A DNA stretch of 64,000 bases, from assembly GCF_964355755.1 (NCBI RefSeq), contig NC_092672.1, forward strand, positions 38,188,501 to 38,252,500, given 5' to 3'. Positions 27,701-35,556 of the stretch are shown one piece after another. The notes beneath the pieces are model-generated. The model made no database searches. It was given only the letters and a program-made list of their open reading frames with translations, and was not told the origin of the DNA. Origin of the DNA: Antedon mediterranea (taxonomy: Eukaryota > Echinodermata > Crinoidea > Comatulida > Antedonidae). Each line of letters begins with the position of its first letter. Positions within the stretch are counted from its first letter, which is position 1. Made by a program: the position numbers and the translations under genes.

Positions 27701-30700
27701 TTACTTATTGGGGTAGAAGTAATAAAATTGCAAACAACCTTGTGCTCACACAACAATACAATAGAAACGAATAGAAAAGGTATAAAAATTGTTAATTCTT
27801 GGTTTATCCTATTAACTATTGTAGGGATGGTGGTTTTTAAAAACTTTCGGTTCTGGGTTTTGATTGTTTGGTATTTCACCTTGCCATTGTTTCGGAGTGT
27901 ATTCTACTTTGTGTCATTTTTATGTCTGTATATTTTGTTGTACTGTTTGTATCAACACTCAAATTTCATACTCAGTTGTAAACGTGATGATGAAATATAT
28001 AATATACTGAATTCCGACGTGATACATTGTTCGAACCGTAATCGCTTCCTTGTGACTGGTTAAGTTACTTGCGTTGCGTTTTTGCGATGTGTCGTTGCGT
28101 TGCGTTACTTTCTGCGACGCGTCGTTGCATTGCGTTACGTTCTGCGACGCATCGTTGCATTGCGTTAAATTCTGCGACGCGTCGCTGCGTTGCGCTACGT
28201 TTTGCAACGCGTAGTTGCGTTGCGTTATGTTGTGCGACGCGTCGTTGCGTTACGTTGTGCGAGGCGTCGTTGCGTTGCGTTACGTTGTGCGACGCGTCGT
28301 TGCGTTGCGTTACGTTGTGTGACGCGTCGTTACGTTACGTTCTTGCGTCCAAGTTTTATGACCAACTCCTTAATCATCAATATCTTAGAGAAGCATAAAA
28401 AGCTGACAAATGATTTCAGCGATGACTAACACACCAATGACAATCTTTAATTAGAATTTTATTCCATATTTGTATAACAAACAAATCAATATAAGAATAT
28501 AAGTCAAGGTCAGGAATCCATTAGTTAAATGTATCTTTACTATTAATTTTAACTTAATTTAGATTAAAATTACAATACAATGGGAAATGCAATTGGTAAT
28601 ATTACAATGGAACCTATGCATATTATTTTAAACACCTTTTGTCTCAATACTGCATCTACATCTATTTTAATTTTCAGTCGAATCGAATCTGACTTATCAA
28701 GTAACTTTTGAAATTAGGCCTACTGATTCAAAATAAACGTCTTTCTGTGAACGATAAATAAACGACGCTAATATGTAAATATACCTTTCCCTACAGAAAC
28801 AAAAACAGGCATCACATGTGACACAATATTACGGAACTTGGCTATATACTCTGTCATCAAATTAAAATACAGATGATGCTGATACGTATTGTTTTATTGC
28901 GACTTTGTTCTAGAAGATTCTTATCCAGATAATTCGATATAAACATTATAAATGATTCTAAATAAAGTAAAATTGATATATATTGATGTATTTCTTTGTA
29001 GCTATGTATGTAGATTATAAGTAATCTATCATTCTGATTTAGTAAGTTTGAGATCTCTTGCTTTAAGTCATGTTGATGATGTAATGATACATACAGTATA
29101 ATTTATAACCGTACGTGTTGAATTGAAAGAATGTCGCTGCAGAAATCTTCACATTGGTGTAATGTTTGCCACAGCATATTATAATCCCACGTTAAAACTA
29201 TGATTTTAATGTTAATTAATTCGAATCGAATCTATAACAATTACATATAAGGAGAAAGAAATTATAGAGTTTTAATGCAATCTATGTCTGTTTGTTAAAA
29301 TCAATTCAACTTTTCGCGGCAGCTCTCAACACACAACAACTTAAAACTAACTGCTTGGTTTCCAAAGCAATGATGTACGCGCAATTCGCGTTTGACCAAT
29401 CACAAGAGGTCATATGATGCCTCGCTTGTGATTGGACTACCTTTTTGTGTCACGTGCGTTGTTTCCTAGCGATAAGTTGAATAGCGGGGCGCGCGCGCAC
29501 ACCGTGCTTAACTTACGTCATCGTCCCAAACGACACGCAATATGTTATTTTCGACAATACGTTCCGCCTACGTACGTCTTTGTGTTGTGCGTCCTAAACT
29601 GTGAAAGCAAAGTTTAGATAATTTGTGTTGGTATAAAAAGCGGGAATTTTTAATACGCATGGAATATAAGGTGCTTAGTCGAGTTAACTTTTATCCCGTA
29701 TCCCTCCCTCCTCAATCGTTAGACTTAGAAATTAAAAAATATTAATTTTTCATCATCAAACTTGCACAAGCTTCTCCCGCCAGGTGAAAGCCAAAGTTAA
29801 TCAACAACTCCTTCATGAATAAAATATCAATAATAATAAATTAAAGAAGACCATTATTTTCCAGTATAAATAATCAGATTATTTATTCCTTTGAATTCAT
29901 AATGTTATATTCATTACGGTAACATTAATGTATTCCACTATTATTATTAATAATATGGAACTTTTGAATTGCGACGATTAAGTGCATATCTCCCTTGGAT
30001 ACGACCTACGTATGTTGTAGCACTGCTGCTCCTCTCCTGAACCTTAAGCTCTGTCTACACTATCAAACGTGATGTGACAAAAAATGTGATGTGCCCATGG
30101 ACATGCTAAGTGTGTAGACAGGGGGCTTAACCGATGAAATGCGGTGACATAACGAATCGGAGGATAACGAATTATAGGACATCGCAATTAGGACGAAAAT
30201 ACCAATCTGCAAAAATGGCGCAAATTAAGCTCAGTATATTATTCATGCTGGCTTTGCTATCGCAGAGGATTTTTTTGTTTAATCCGGGTTCCCAGCTCCA
30301 CAAGTGTTAATTCAAAGATATTTATTTAATCGTGTTTGTTTGAAAACACGATACCTAACATAAAAGCAATCATTTTAATAGTCATTTTTTCAATATCCTA
30401 TTCATTTAGTGTTTACTTAGATATAGCAATATGATTTCTTTGAAATTAATTTAATATCGAATGTAACACTCTGCCAAGGACATGCAAACTTCTGATAATT
30501 GATATTGTCAACTGTCTATCTGTGGCAAATGAATAATATACCTATTAATAATAAATATTACATTAAGTTAAGAAGATGTTTTTATCACATACTGTTTATA
30601 ATGTTTAATGTGATATAATGATATTAATGTAATGGGCTTATCTGAGGGTCTCAGATGAGCAGCAATTGCTGGATGTATCACCCTCATTAAATATGGTTCA

Positions 30701-33234
30701 AATAAATAAATAAAATCCATCAGTGTTTCATTTTGCAAAGTGTTAGCATCAAGTCTAAATGAAGGTGTAAATTGTTACCCCGGTGAACTGGTTCACAAAA
30801 TAGCACCTGTATCAGGGGGATTACCAACTATCTGATAGGTCAGTAATAATTAACTATTGGTAATCCTTGGTCATATTGCCTAAAGACATAAAATAATTAA
30901 ATAAAATAAAGGACAACCTAAAATTAATAAAGCAACTTTTATATTTTAAACTTTTGTTTTATTTGCTATCATAATCAAGTGGTTAAAAGTTTAGTTACAT
31001 ATATATTACGTATATGGGACTAACTCAAACTGACCATGAACCTATGATAATGTTACGGGTTTACAAATGCATTTTTCATAAACTTTAATAACACTTTGAT
31101 TGAACATAGCCTCATAAATACTAATAAGTCAATCAAGCAAATGGAGCAAGATTTTCCACTAGGATATTAGGACTTAAATGGTTTTAATATACTTAAAATG
31201 TACATAATTTCATTTACGATAAAACTGTCACAATTTAAAGTGTCTCTCGTGTCTGATTGCGCGTGCGCATTAGCGACTTTTCGTTAGAAGAATATTTATA
31301 AATATTTTCCATTTTTATAAATAATATCAAATTTAATAGTATGATTCGATTTTAAAATAGGACTAATTATTTGATTTTTAGATTTATTTGGTGTTACTAT
31401 CTGTAGCCTACAATTTACGCGCGTACGCATTTCATTGCACGCGGGTGGAAACAAATGAATTGAATTGAATTTATCTCAATGATGTGGTCCGTATACTATG
31501 CAATAATTTCAGTTTAATTTGAGTTTCGTCTTTGATTAATATGTATTATGTTTTAAGACCGAGTAATATTCGACGATTTTATGTTTTATAGTAAGTTTAA
31601 TGCTTTTAGTTTTACTGTGAATCGGTAGGCTATACTATAGCAAAACGTTCGCAGCAGTCTTTTCAACCCAAATTTACATAGTAGCTTAGAGAATATAAAA
31701 CATGCTGTTGTCATAGTAATTGAACGCGCAATATGTATTGATAAGTATCGATTCTCTCATTGAAACTATTCTTAACAAGTTGGTTGGAAGGGTACCCCCT
31801 AGCCACGTGTTGCCATGGCAATAAACGCGACGACGATTAGCACGTCGTCGTCTGGTTGTCGTTACGTAAATGAATTTGAAGTTAAGAAACGTACTGTCCA
31901 TGTCCTACAGGCATGTTTCAATTTCTATCAGCACTTACACAATCTTAATAACAAAACCGACACGTTTTCGAAAGAGAGCATGCGCATTATAGAGATGTGA
32001 AGCAGGTTCCTACTTGTTTCTTGTTTTTATGCGAATCGAAAGCTCTGTCTACACTATCAACCTAGTTTGACAAAATAGGTGTGATGTGCTCAAATATGGT
32101 AGTGATATGACATCATTATGTCTATATATGGGAACATCACATGTTTTTATCACATAAAGTTTGATAGTGTAGAGACAGAGTTTTAAACCATACATTTTTT
32201 AAGCTGAGTCCCTCATTTACGTACATTATTTGGGATAAAAAAGTTTCTGGTTAAGTTCATAATTCAGAGCGTTGGCATATCAGGCTGATGTTTTCGATAT
32301 TTCAAAATGTGTTTTATGGTATGGGAAACAGTACGCTACAACCCGTAATTTAACGTATGGGAAACAGTATGCTAGAAACATTAACGTATGGGGATTGTGT
32401 TAACGATTTCTATGAATATCCCTTCTCATTTATGTCAATCAAATATTCAAATCCGATTATGCTTTATAAACAACATGCTGTCAATTTGAATAATAACACG
32501 CATATTGTTTTACGTAATAAATGTTAGTTTAGAAACGTAGCCTACTTTGCGAGTATCAGCTAAAGCTTGGTTCCCACTAGAAAGAGCAACGCAAGCAAGT
32601 TGACCAATGACAGACAGTTCAAAATACTGTACTAATCAATCGATTGTGATTGGTCAGATTAATTACGTTGTGCTTATGTCCTTGCGTTGCGTCTTAAAGC
32701 TTCGTTCCCACTGACGCATCAGAAATAAAACCACAAATTTTGTAAGGAATAAACGCAAAGAATACACGCGAGCATGCACGCGAGTATCCACCGTATTTCT
32801 GGCAAACATTCTTCACCTGTCTGTCTGTTTTCCAGCCGTGTGTGGTTTTGCATATAATTGTGTTCGCTGTATAATTTCTACATTTTATACGTACGCTTAC
32901 TAAATATTTACTTTATTTTTTATTTGATATTTATTACTCTTTTACAGGTTTCTCGGCTGCTATCACATACCAGACGTTGGCGGCGTTCATGGCAGAATCG
33001 GTTCCACCAGAGTATCTATGTAGCCTACAGGCTGTTATGTGGGCACTTTACTACGGTTTCGGAAGCGGAGTTGGTGGAATTATGGGAGGCGTAGCTTTTG
33101 AATACGTCGGCCCAGTAGCCACCTTTTGGGGGATCTCAATCGTTTCCTTTTTCTTTGCCTTTCTATTTGTGTTTATTCACTGGATGTGTTCTAAAGTAGA
33201 AACGAAAGAGGAAAAACAAAATAATAATAGTTGA
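3594..33234 (+). CDS. MFSD6: MFSD6-type major facilitator superfamily protein, C-terminal half (5' partial, 4 exons)
   Basis: Joined exons 3594-3747, 14883-15039, 23835-24038 and 32948-33234 give about 266 codons ending in TGA at 33232-33234. All junctions are GT/AG and all phases fit. The product has six hydrophobic segments after a hydrophilic loop, read as TM7-TM12, plus one (about TM6) in the first exon. Family-like features are FWYIEALGG at the end of TM7, NPWW before TM10, and the Gly-rich GFGSGVGGIMGG in TM11, followed by the VGPVATFWG turn. The tail KVETKEEKQNNNS is short and charged. MFSD6-family members are 12-TM MFS_1-like proteins; substrates are poorly defined, so no substrate is claimed. 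The N-terminal half must lie before the window because the first exon starts mid-codon. Whether the orthologue is MFSD6, MFSD6L or a lineage paralogue cannot be settled here. Confidence 0.8.
3859..4182. mobile_element. Fold-back element family 3, copy 2
   Basis: It starts TTAAAGATGTATTGTCTCC and ends GGGAAAATACATCTTTAAG, so it has the same terminal repeats as the element at 1835-2219 with a few mismatches. The interior shares only short words with copy 1, such as ATAACTATTATG. A family 2 element abuts its right end. Confidence 0.65.
4187..4302. mobile_element. Fold-back MITE family 2 (CCAAT-type), copy a
   Basis: The left end is AAAGCTTGATTCCA and the right end TGGAACCAGGCTTTA. The centre is an inverted pair of CCAAT words: GACCAATCACAAGCGAC then GTGATTGGTC. 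The whole 116 bp can fold into one imperfect hairpin. Confidence 0.7.
4890..5345 (+). repeat. Two-copy local duplication
   Basis: The block around 4895-5025 (GCTTCATTG, AAAGCATTC, GAGTTCAT, TTTGGCTCTTTAAAAG, CAGCCATTAT) recurs in order at 5195-5345 with substitutions and an insertion. It is non-coding. A simple segmental duplication of about 130-150 bp, spaced about 300 bp, fits. Confidence 0.6.
5598..5760. mobile_element. Fold-back MITE family 1, copy 1
   Basis: Inverted ends CACTATCAAACTTCA and GTTTGATAGTGTAGAC enclose the shared core words TATGGACATGATGATGTCAT and CATATTTGAGCACATCACA. Same orientation as the copies at 6441, 8853, 15057 and 49777. Confidence 0.8.
6441..6545. mobile_element. 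Fold-back MITE family 1, copy 2 (truncated)
   Basis: It begins TAAAGCTCTGTCTACA but lacks the CTATCAAACT part. The core with GGACATGGTGATGTCATATC and CATATTTGGGCACG is present, and the right terminal repeat is missing. Confidence 0.7.
8338..8516. mobile_element. Possible degraded family 2 fold-back element
   Basis: It contains CGCAACGCAAGTTAGTTGAG, CAATCACACGCGACAGTTC and ATTGGTCAAAAGCGCTTACG, which resemble the family 2 core. The outer ends are not clearly paired, so the boundaries are guesses. Confidence 0.35.
8853..9015. mobile_element. Fold-back MITE family 1, copy 3 (most intact)
   Basis: Terminal repeats AACTCTGTCTACACTATCAA and TTTGATAGTGTAAACAGAG lie at the two ends. The core has ATATGGACATGAAGATGTCA, two ATATTTGGG words and a T-run before CAAACTAG. 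No open frame. Confidence 0.85.
9720..9880. mobile_element. Fold-back MITE family 2, copy c (most intact)
   Basis: It begins ACGCTTGGTTCCCACTAG and ends CTAGTGGGAACTAAGC. The inner halves carry GAGTTGACCAATGACAAGCG and GTGATTGGTCAACTCAC, with CAAGGAC / GTCCTTG further out. The whole length is nearly self-complementary. Confidence 0.85.
11518..11588 (-). tRNA. tRNA gene or tRNA-like sequence, anticodon ATC (Asp by decoding)
   Basis: The minus strand folds as a standard 71-nt cloverleaf. There is a 7-bp acceptor stem (GCCCCAG with TTGGGGC, last pair G-T), a 4-bp D stem GTCT/GGAC, a 5-bp anticodon stem TCTGC/GCAGG with loop ATATCAA, and a 5-bp T stem CCGAG/CTCGG with loop TTCGAGT. The A box (TGGTCTAATGGG) and B box (GTTCGAGTC) are good. 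No intron; CCA is not encoded, as expected. Loop position 33 is T, but position 32 is A and the anticodon reads ATC, whereas animal tRNA-Asp normally carries GTC. It could therefore be a tRNA pseudogene, a SINE founder or a rare isoacceptor. A clear T-run terminator was not seen directly downstream. Confidence 0.7.
11812..11834 (+). repeat. (TAA)n microsatellite
   Basis: About seven ATA/TAA triplets in a row. Confidence 0.9.
11890..12050 (+). mobile_element. LINE remnant (untranslated/tail-like segment)
   Basis: The words GAATGTGGTGAGGGATTCAG, GGAAGGGCGTTCCAGAGAAC and GACCACGAAAAGGC resemble a segment common in CR1/L2-like LINE remnants (a frame-less stretch around GTTCCAGAG ... CGAAAAGGC). 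I identify it from memory of that pattern only. It is cut by the Mutator-like element that follows. Confidence 0.35.
12066..12955. mobile_element. Mutator-like non-autonomous DNA transposon, 890 bp, long TIRs, 9-bp TSD
   Basis: The left arm (12066 to about 12221) starts GCGATTTTTTTTTCGTACAT. The right arm (about 12800-12955) is its reverse complement over about 155 bp with few differences: both hold CATAAGTTGGGGACCCC, GAAACGTCACAAAATAAAC, AATAATTCATCAGTTAAATT and CAACTGCGATA. GTCCGAATG sits immediately outside both ends (12057-12065 and 12956-12964). Long TIRs plus a 9-bp target duplication are typical of Mutator-like elements. The interior has no transposase frame but has an internal duplication (12465-12545 and 12600-12675). 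Confidence 0.88.
12465..12675 (+). repeat. Internal direct duplication inside the Mutator-like element
   Basis: CAATTACATTACACAAA, TTATTCTCGTGGTTCTAA and TTTCCATCTCATG at 12478-12537 recur in diverged form as AATTACAGTACACAAA, CTTCTTGTGGGTCTAAG and TTTCTATGGGC at 12620-12672. Confidence 0.6.
13780..13895 (+). repeat. Dispersed repeat, copy 1
   Basis: It shares AATGACA(A/G)TGCTG, GATACAAAA, AAAGCTAAATCAAAACGATA and flanking words in the same order with 23385-23485. About 100 bp, non-coding, class unknown. Confidence 0.55.
14883..15039 (+). CDS. MFSD6: MFSD6-like exon B (TM7)
   Basis: Acceptor TTTTACAG ends at 14882 and donor GTACGT begins at 15040. The exon is 157 nt, phase 0 in and phase 1 out. 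It encodes a polar linker, then a basic/hydrophobic TM7 with LRYGLVLFICMWMGLCNGL and FWYIEALG, the typical FW-(Y/F)-L-x-x-LG ending of TM7 in the MFS_1-like family. A fold-back MITE begins only about 17 bp downstream of the donor. Confidence 0.9.
15057..15195. mobile_element. Fold-back MITE family 1, copy 4
   Basis: It begins TCTACACTATCAAACTTTAT and ends GATGTAGACAGAGCTTTA. The core has ATATGGACATGATGATGTCA. It starts about 17 bp after the exon B donor. Confidence 0.8.
16133..16253 (+). repeat. 24-bp tandem repeat, 5 copies
   Basis: The unit GCAAGTATAGGCCTATTGCA plus TTGA is almost perfectly repeated. It contains the palindrome TATAGGCCTAT. Because 24 is a multiple of three, it creates spurious repetitive frames on both strands. 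Confidence 0.95.
16722..16940 (+). repeat. About 36-bp GC/CpG-rich tandem repeat, 6 copies
   Basis: Units carry GTACGCGAGTTGACGCGTGC and ACAAACTCTGATTT with small indels. CpG-rich against an AT-rich intron. The repetitive open frames across it are artefacts. Confidence 0.93.
17943..18090. mobile_element. Family 2-related element with 19-bp tandem expansion of its end
   Basis: The left part is TTGGTTCCCACA, GACGCAAG and TTTGACCAATCACAACGCG. The right part repeats CTTGCGTTGCGCGTACGTC about 3.6 times (18019-18090) instead of ending in the usual CTAGTGGGAACC. Confidence 0.65.
18826..19572 (+). repeat. About 33-bp satellite-like array
   Basis: Irregular units contain AACTTTTACAACATAAGTTT and CACCAATCAGAATA, mixed with a second form ATAAGATTTTAACAAACCAA. 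The array is interrupted at its right end by the LINE at 19586. Residual units resume after 20470 (TTATAAGTTTTTTTAACCGA). Confidence 0.9.
19573..19585. repeat. Target-site duplication, left copy
   Basis: CAATAATTATTAT here is identical to 20457-20469, flanking the LINE insertion. Confidence 0.8.
19586..20456 (-). mobile_element. 5'-truncated LINE (non-LTR retrotransposon) in a satellite
   Basis: Read on the minus strand, the element enters mid-ORF at the upper junction, reaches a stop near 19923, has about 330 nt of 3' UTR and ends in an A tail (T run at 19586-19594 on plus). A 13-bp identical duplication flanks it, and satellite sequence lies on both sides. This is classic target-primed insertion with 5' truncation. 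Confidence 0.88.
19923..20456 (-). pseudogene. LINE ORF2 C-terminus with RT-associated zinc-binding domain (zf-RVT)
   Basis: About 177 codons are open. The diagnostic block is FNFKLLHKILPTRCKLKLW, then CEYCNEEVENEKHMLFTC and a V-x-x-CW continuation. This matches the zf-RVT domain (CxxC...HxxxxC) that follows reverse transcriptase in several LINE clades. Endonuclease and RT domains are absent because of 5' truncation, so this copy cannot retrotranspose. There are no internal stops, which suggests a fairly recent insertion. The clade cannot be set without RT. Confidence 0.85.
20553..21076 (+). repeat. 14-bp minisatellite with two unit variants, about 37 copies
   Basis: The unit is TACTTACTTAATGA, with A or G at one position (AATAAT versus AATGAT). 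Variants alternate irregularly at first and become uniform (G form) at the right end. Rare further variants are one ACCTAA and one TAGTTACTT. Confidence 0.95.
23385..23485 (+). repeat. Dispersed repeat, copy 2
   Basis: Same order of words as 13780-13895 (AATGACAGTGCTG, GATACAAAA, AAAGCTAAATCAAAACGATA). Confidence 0.55.
23835..24038 (+). CDS. MFSD6: MFSD6-like exon C (TM8-TM10 start)
   Basis: Acceptor TTTTAG ends at 23834. The donor is G|GT at 24038/24039; the alternative GTAAAT four bases later would break the frame into exon D. The 204-nt exon is phase 1 in and phase 1 out. It encodes SSSLASLTNLAATFASAAGL (TM8), a short loop, PIFIGLIFQGLNYFGYAVM (TM9), then NPWWAILPNIIKG, a strong family signature. 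Confidence 0.92.
24766..24990 (+). repeat. Two-copy direct repeat, about 130-bp spacing
   Basis: ACACGCGAGGACTATATA, TATGTTGTATTATAAA and GAGATACCGT recur in order at about 24774-24835 and 24909-24970. Confidence 0.75.
25677..25825 (+). repeat. Pyrimidine-rich low-complexity tract
   Basis: Almost entirely C and T (CCCTCTTCTTCCCCTTCTCC and similar), with degenerate repeats of about 15-30 bp. Both overlapping open frames are compositional. Confidence 0.85.
26857..26960. mobile_element. Family 2-related fold-back element, degraded
   Basis: It contains ATTCCCAATAGACGCGCGAC, TTTGACCAATCACGATGAG and CTTGTGATTGGTGG, the inverted CCAAT core, then TTGCGTTGTACATGCGC. Ends have decayed. Confidence 0.55.
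28015..28068. mobile_element. Family 2 core remnant feeding a tandem array
   Basis: CGACGTGATACATTGTTCGA and TTGTGACTGGTTAAGTTACT resemble the inner half of family 2 elements. The TTGCGTTGCG end that should follow once is instead the first unit of the array at 28069. Confidence 0.5.
28069..28345 (+). repeat. About 30-bp CpG-rich tandem array, 9 units
   Basis: The unit is GTTGCGTTGCGTTACGTTCT with GCGACGCGTC, with point changes and short deletions. The sequence matches the terminal TTGCGTTGCGT words of family 2 fold-back elements, so it probably arose by tandem amplification of one end. Confidence 0.9.
29353..29467. mobile_element. Family 2-related fold-back element
   Basis: It begins GCTTGGTTTCCAAAGCAATG. 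The core is GTTTGACCAATCACAAGAGG then CTTGTGATTGGACTAC, and it ends near CGTGCGTTGTTTCC. Confidence 0.65.
30045..30129. mobile_element. Fold-back MITE family 1, copy 5 (short, internally deleted)
   Basis: TTAAGCTCTGTCTACACTAT opens and GTGTAGACAGGGGGCTTAA closes an 85-bp copy. Most of the core is missing. Confidence 0.8.
30628..30715 (+). mobile_element. LINE 3' tail
   Basis: GGGCTTATCTGAGGGTCTCA, CACCCTCATTAAATATGG and a terminal AATAAATAAATAAAA form the usual 3' end of a CR1/L2/jockey-type LINE with a simple-repeat tail. No coding part is attached. Confidence 0.5.
32039..32186. mobile_element. Fold-back MITE family 1, copy 6 (opposite orientation)
   Basis: AAAGCTCTGTCTACACTATC opens and TTTGATAGTGTAGAGACAGA closes. 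Core words are reverse-complemented relative to the copies at 5598 and 8853. Confidence 0.85.
32561..32715. mobile_element. Fold-back MITE family 2, copy h
   Basis: It begins TAAAGCTTGGTTCCCACTAG. The core is GTTGACCAATGACAGACAG and GATTGTGATTGGTCAG, with GTCCTTGCGTTGCGTC near the right end. A second GCTTCGTTCCCACTGACGC follows at 32697, possibly the start of another truncated copy. Confidence 0.75.
32948..33234 (+). CDS. MFSD6: MFSD6-like terminal exon D (TM10-TM12, stop)
   Basis: Acceptor TTTTACAG ends at 32947. Two bases complete the Gly codon from exon C, then 94 codons lead to TGA at 33232-33234. It contains TM10 end, the AESVPPEYLCSLQAV loop, TM11 with a Gly-rich helix, TM12 (VATFWGISIVSFFFAFLFVF) and a short charged cytosolic tail. 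Confidence 0.93.
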
Positions 33235-33265
33235 AAGAAATGTTATTGAAATATTATACGGGACA

Positions 33266-33271
33266 AATAAA
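33266..33271 (+). terminator. Poly(A) signal candidate for the MFSD6-like gene
   Basis: AATAAA lies 32 bp after the stop codon and just before a fold-back element that begins at 33280. It is the nearest canonical hexamer. If used, the 3' UTR would be very short and cleavage would fall inside the element's left terminal repeat. Confidence 0.45.
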
Positions 33272-33279
33272 ATGTAAAG

Positions 33280-33566
33280 TAAAGCCTGGTTTCCATAAAA
33301 TCGCTACACGACAGAGCGTAGCGATTCTATGGAAACGCTAGAATTTATCGGGGGTCTAGTACGTATGCGAGCACTAAATATTATTTGGTACGCGTATACG
33401 ATTCATCGCCGACAAAATCGGCAAAGTTGAACATGGTTGAACTTTGCCGATTTGACTGCGATGAATCGGGGAGCCTTCCCGATTGCGTCGGCGACATCTG
33501 CGCGTGTAGCGATTTTAATGGAAACGCTGTAGCGACGGTGTAGCGATTTTATGGAAACTAGGCTTA
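33280..33566. mobile_element. 287-bp fold-back element with nested palindromes
   Basis: The outer 30-bp inverted ends begin TAAAGCCTGGTTTCCATAAA and finish TTTATGGAAACTAGGCTTA. A near-palindrome occupies 33415-33450 (AAATCGGCAAAGTT / AACTTTGCCGATTT), framed by CGATTCATCGC / GCGATGAATCG. It begins 46 bp after the MFSD6-like stop codon. Confidence 0.85.
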
Positions 33567-34009
33567 ACGTATATTAATCACAATAACCAAATATAGGTTA
33601 AGGTCTATAGATTTACATGCTGAGCAAATAATTAGTAATTTAATTGAATCAAATGTATTTTATTTTTAACATACTGTGTATATATAAGTAAGAAGTTATA
33701 TTCATTACGGTGGGAAATTACCTCACGATCTATGTAATTGTGGAATATGTGCCCATCTTAATGTAATGGTGAGATATTTGCCCATCTTAATGTAATTGTG
33801 CTAGATATTAGAAAGATCCAATGGTTCACATCCATCATGTAATAATGGTTCACATCAATCATGTCATGCCATCCATGCAAGTAAGACGATTTTCCTAGGG
33901 AGTCATTCAACCCCCTACTCTATGTCGTCGTCGTCAATGTTCTCCATAATATTGATGTTTCCTTTATTTTATTGTAACGAGGGTAAAATATGTATTGTAT
34001 CAATATCTT

Positions 34010-34168
34010 AGAAAACATACCCTGACCATGGCACAAGATAACATACCCTGACCATGGCACAAGATAACATACCCTGACCATGGCACAAGATAACATACCC
34101 TGACCATGGCACAAGATAACATACCCTGACCATGGCACAAGATAACATACCCTGACCATGGCACAAGA
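34010..34168 (+). repeat. 26-bp tandem repeat, 6 copies
   Basis: The unit AACATACCCTGACCATGGCA plus CAAGAT is almost invariant. It gives repetitive minus-strand frames that are not genes. Confidence 0.95.
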
Positions 34169-34271
34169 TTCCAGAATTTCGCCGAATAAGAAGCACAACC
34201 GTATTACTCAATACTAGGTCAGGATCGTAGGCTGGGGCAGATGCACTCTTTTAGGCCTTTTTCAATAATAA

Positions 34272-34432
34272 GTGCAGTTTACGCCGTGGAGCAGCTCTAT
34301 TTTTCATAATTTTCTTAACTTAGCCCCAACCATGACCCGGTCTTATTTGTTTCATATTTCGACAAATCATGTAAAGTGCAATTTCCGGGGACTTAACAGC
34401 TCTATTTAAAAAAAAAATCTTAGCTCAGCCCC
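34272..34432 (+). repeat. Two-copy direct repeat
   Basis: GCAGCTCTATTTTTCATAAT ... TTAGCCCCA (34290-34327) recurs as ACAGCTCTATTTAAAAAAA ... CTCAGCCCCA (34386-34432), each preceded by an AAGTGCA word. Confidence 0.6.
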
Positions 34433-34843
34433 AAGGGGGATGTGAAGGAGGTTGGTCAGGGCATGGTTAGTCCAATTTTAACAATGTTCGCCTACGTTTC
34501 TGTAGGTGGATCATCCACATTGCAGCGGGTTCTAATGTAACAACCAAAGGGGAAGCTATGTTGGAATTAAACAGTACTGTAATAGTTAGCTGTAGTATCA
34601 GGTTGTTTGTTCACTGTGGCACATTGTGAGAATTATATTTCAATTCAAACTCTATAGTTTGTATACGTATATCGTATGCGTTCACAACCTTAAATACAGA
34701 ATCGTCACTGATTAGGGGTAGATCCAGGATTGTGAAATACGGAGAAATCGGACGGACTTATAAAACACGTAAATGAAGTGTTGAAATTAATCTAATGTAT
34801 TGGTTTCCCCCTTAGAAAGGTGGAGGTCCAGCCGCCGTATTCC

Positions 34844-35012
34844 TTAAGCTTGGTTCCCACTGGAGAAACAGCGTAGACATGGACGCAACGCAAGCGAATT
34901 GACCACTAGCAAGCGACTGCTGCTGTTCGTAATAATCCATCGCTTTTGATTGGTCAAATCACTTTGTCTTGCGTTCGTGTGTTGTGTCTCTGTATATTGT
35001 GAACCAATCATT
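34844..35012. mobile_element. Fold-back MITE family 2, copy i
   Basis: It starts TTAAGCTTGGTTCCCACTGG. The core is GCGAATTGACCACTAGCAAG and CTTTTGATTGGTCAAATCAC. The right end CTGTATATTGTGAACCAATC is diverged. Confidence 0.75.
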
Positions 35013-35325
35013 ATAGCGTGTAATATTTCAGGGGAAATGGTTATAAGAATGATTATAAATGATTTAATACTGATTATGTTCATGATGATGAAGACTGATG
35101 ATTGGTTAATTGTTGACGATGGTGAACCTTTGCGTTGGATGGCGAATGGTGGAGGGGGAAGATTAGTAATCCAATATTTTCTTGTTGAAGCGCGCGTGCG
35201 TGTTAAAATGTTAATGGTGTATGAAAATATGTGTAATTAAAAAAAAAACATTCTAGGACGACTGACGAGTTCAATGACGACAAGACGACGATAGACGAAT
35301 AGTTAGCAATAATTTTGGTTATGGT

Positions 35326-35467
35326 GAGCTCTGTCTACACTATCAAACTAGCTTGACAAAAAAAGTGTGATGTGCCCAAATATGGTAGTGTGATATGACA
35401 TCATCGTGTTCATATTTGGGCACATAACATTGTTACATATTCGTTTAATAGTGTACATAGGATTTTA
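35326..35467. mobile_element. Fold-back MITE family 1, copy 7 (opposite orientation)
   Basis: It opens GAGCTCTGTCTACACTATCA and closes with a diverged TTTAATAGTGTACATAGG. The core includes CAAATATGGTAGTG and TATGACATCATCGTGTTCAT. Confidence 0.8.
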
Positions 35468-35556
35468 AGTATTACGTATTTATATGAATTGCCACTTATA
35501 TTGGTTGTGCTGAGTAAAGGACCAATGTTTGAAATAAAATAAGGGAAAATAATAGA

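Larger units (their letters stand above)
24039..32947 (+). other. MFSD6-like intron between exons C and D (8.9 kb)
   Basis: It holds a two-copy repeat (24766-24990), a pyrimidine-rich tract (25677-25825), fold-back elements (26857, 29353, 30045, 32039, 32561), a CpG-rich array (28069-28345) and a LINE tail (30628-30715). Other parts (26000-26800, 27000-28000, 28450-29300, 30750-32030) contain nothing I can name. An open frame at 27632-28063 has no domain and is low-complexity. Confidence 0.7.

Noticed and set aside
27632-28063. 143-codon plus-strand frame with hydrophobic stretches
   Set aside because: Low-complexity AT-driven residues, no family resemblance, no splice context, and its end runs into a MITE core.
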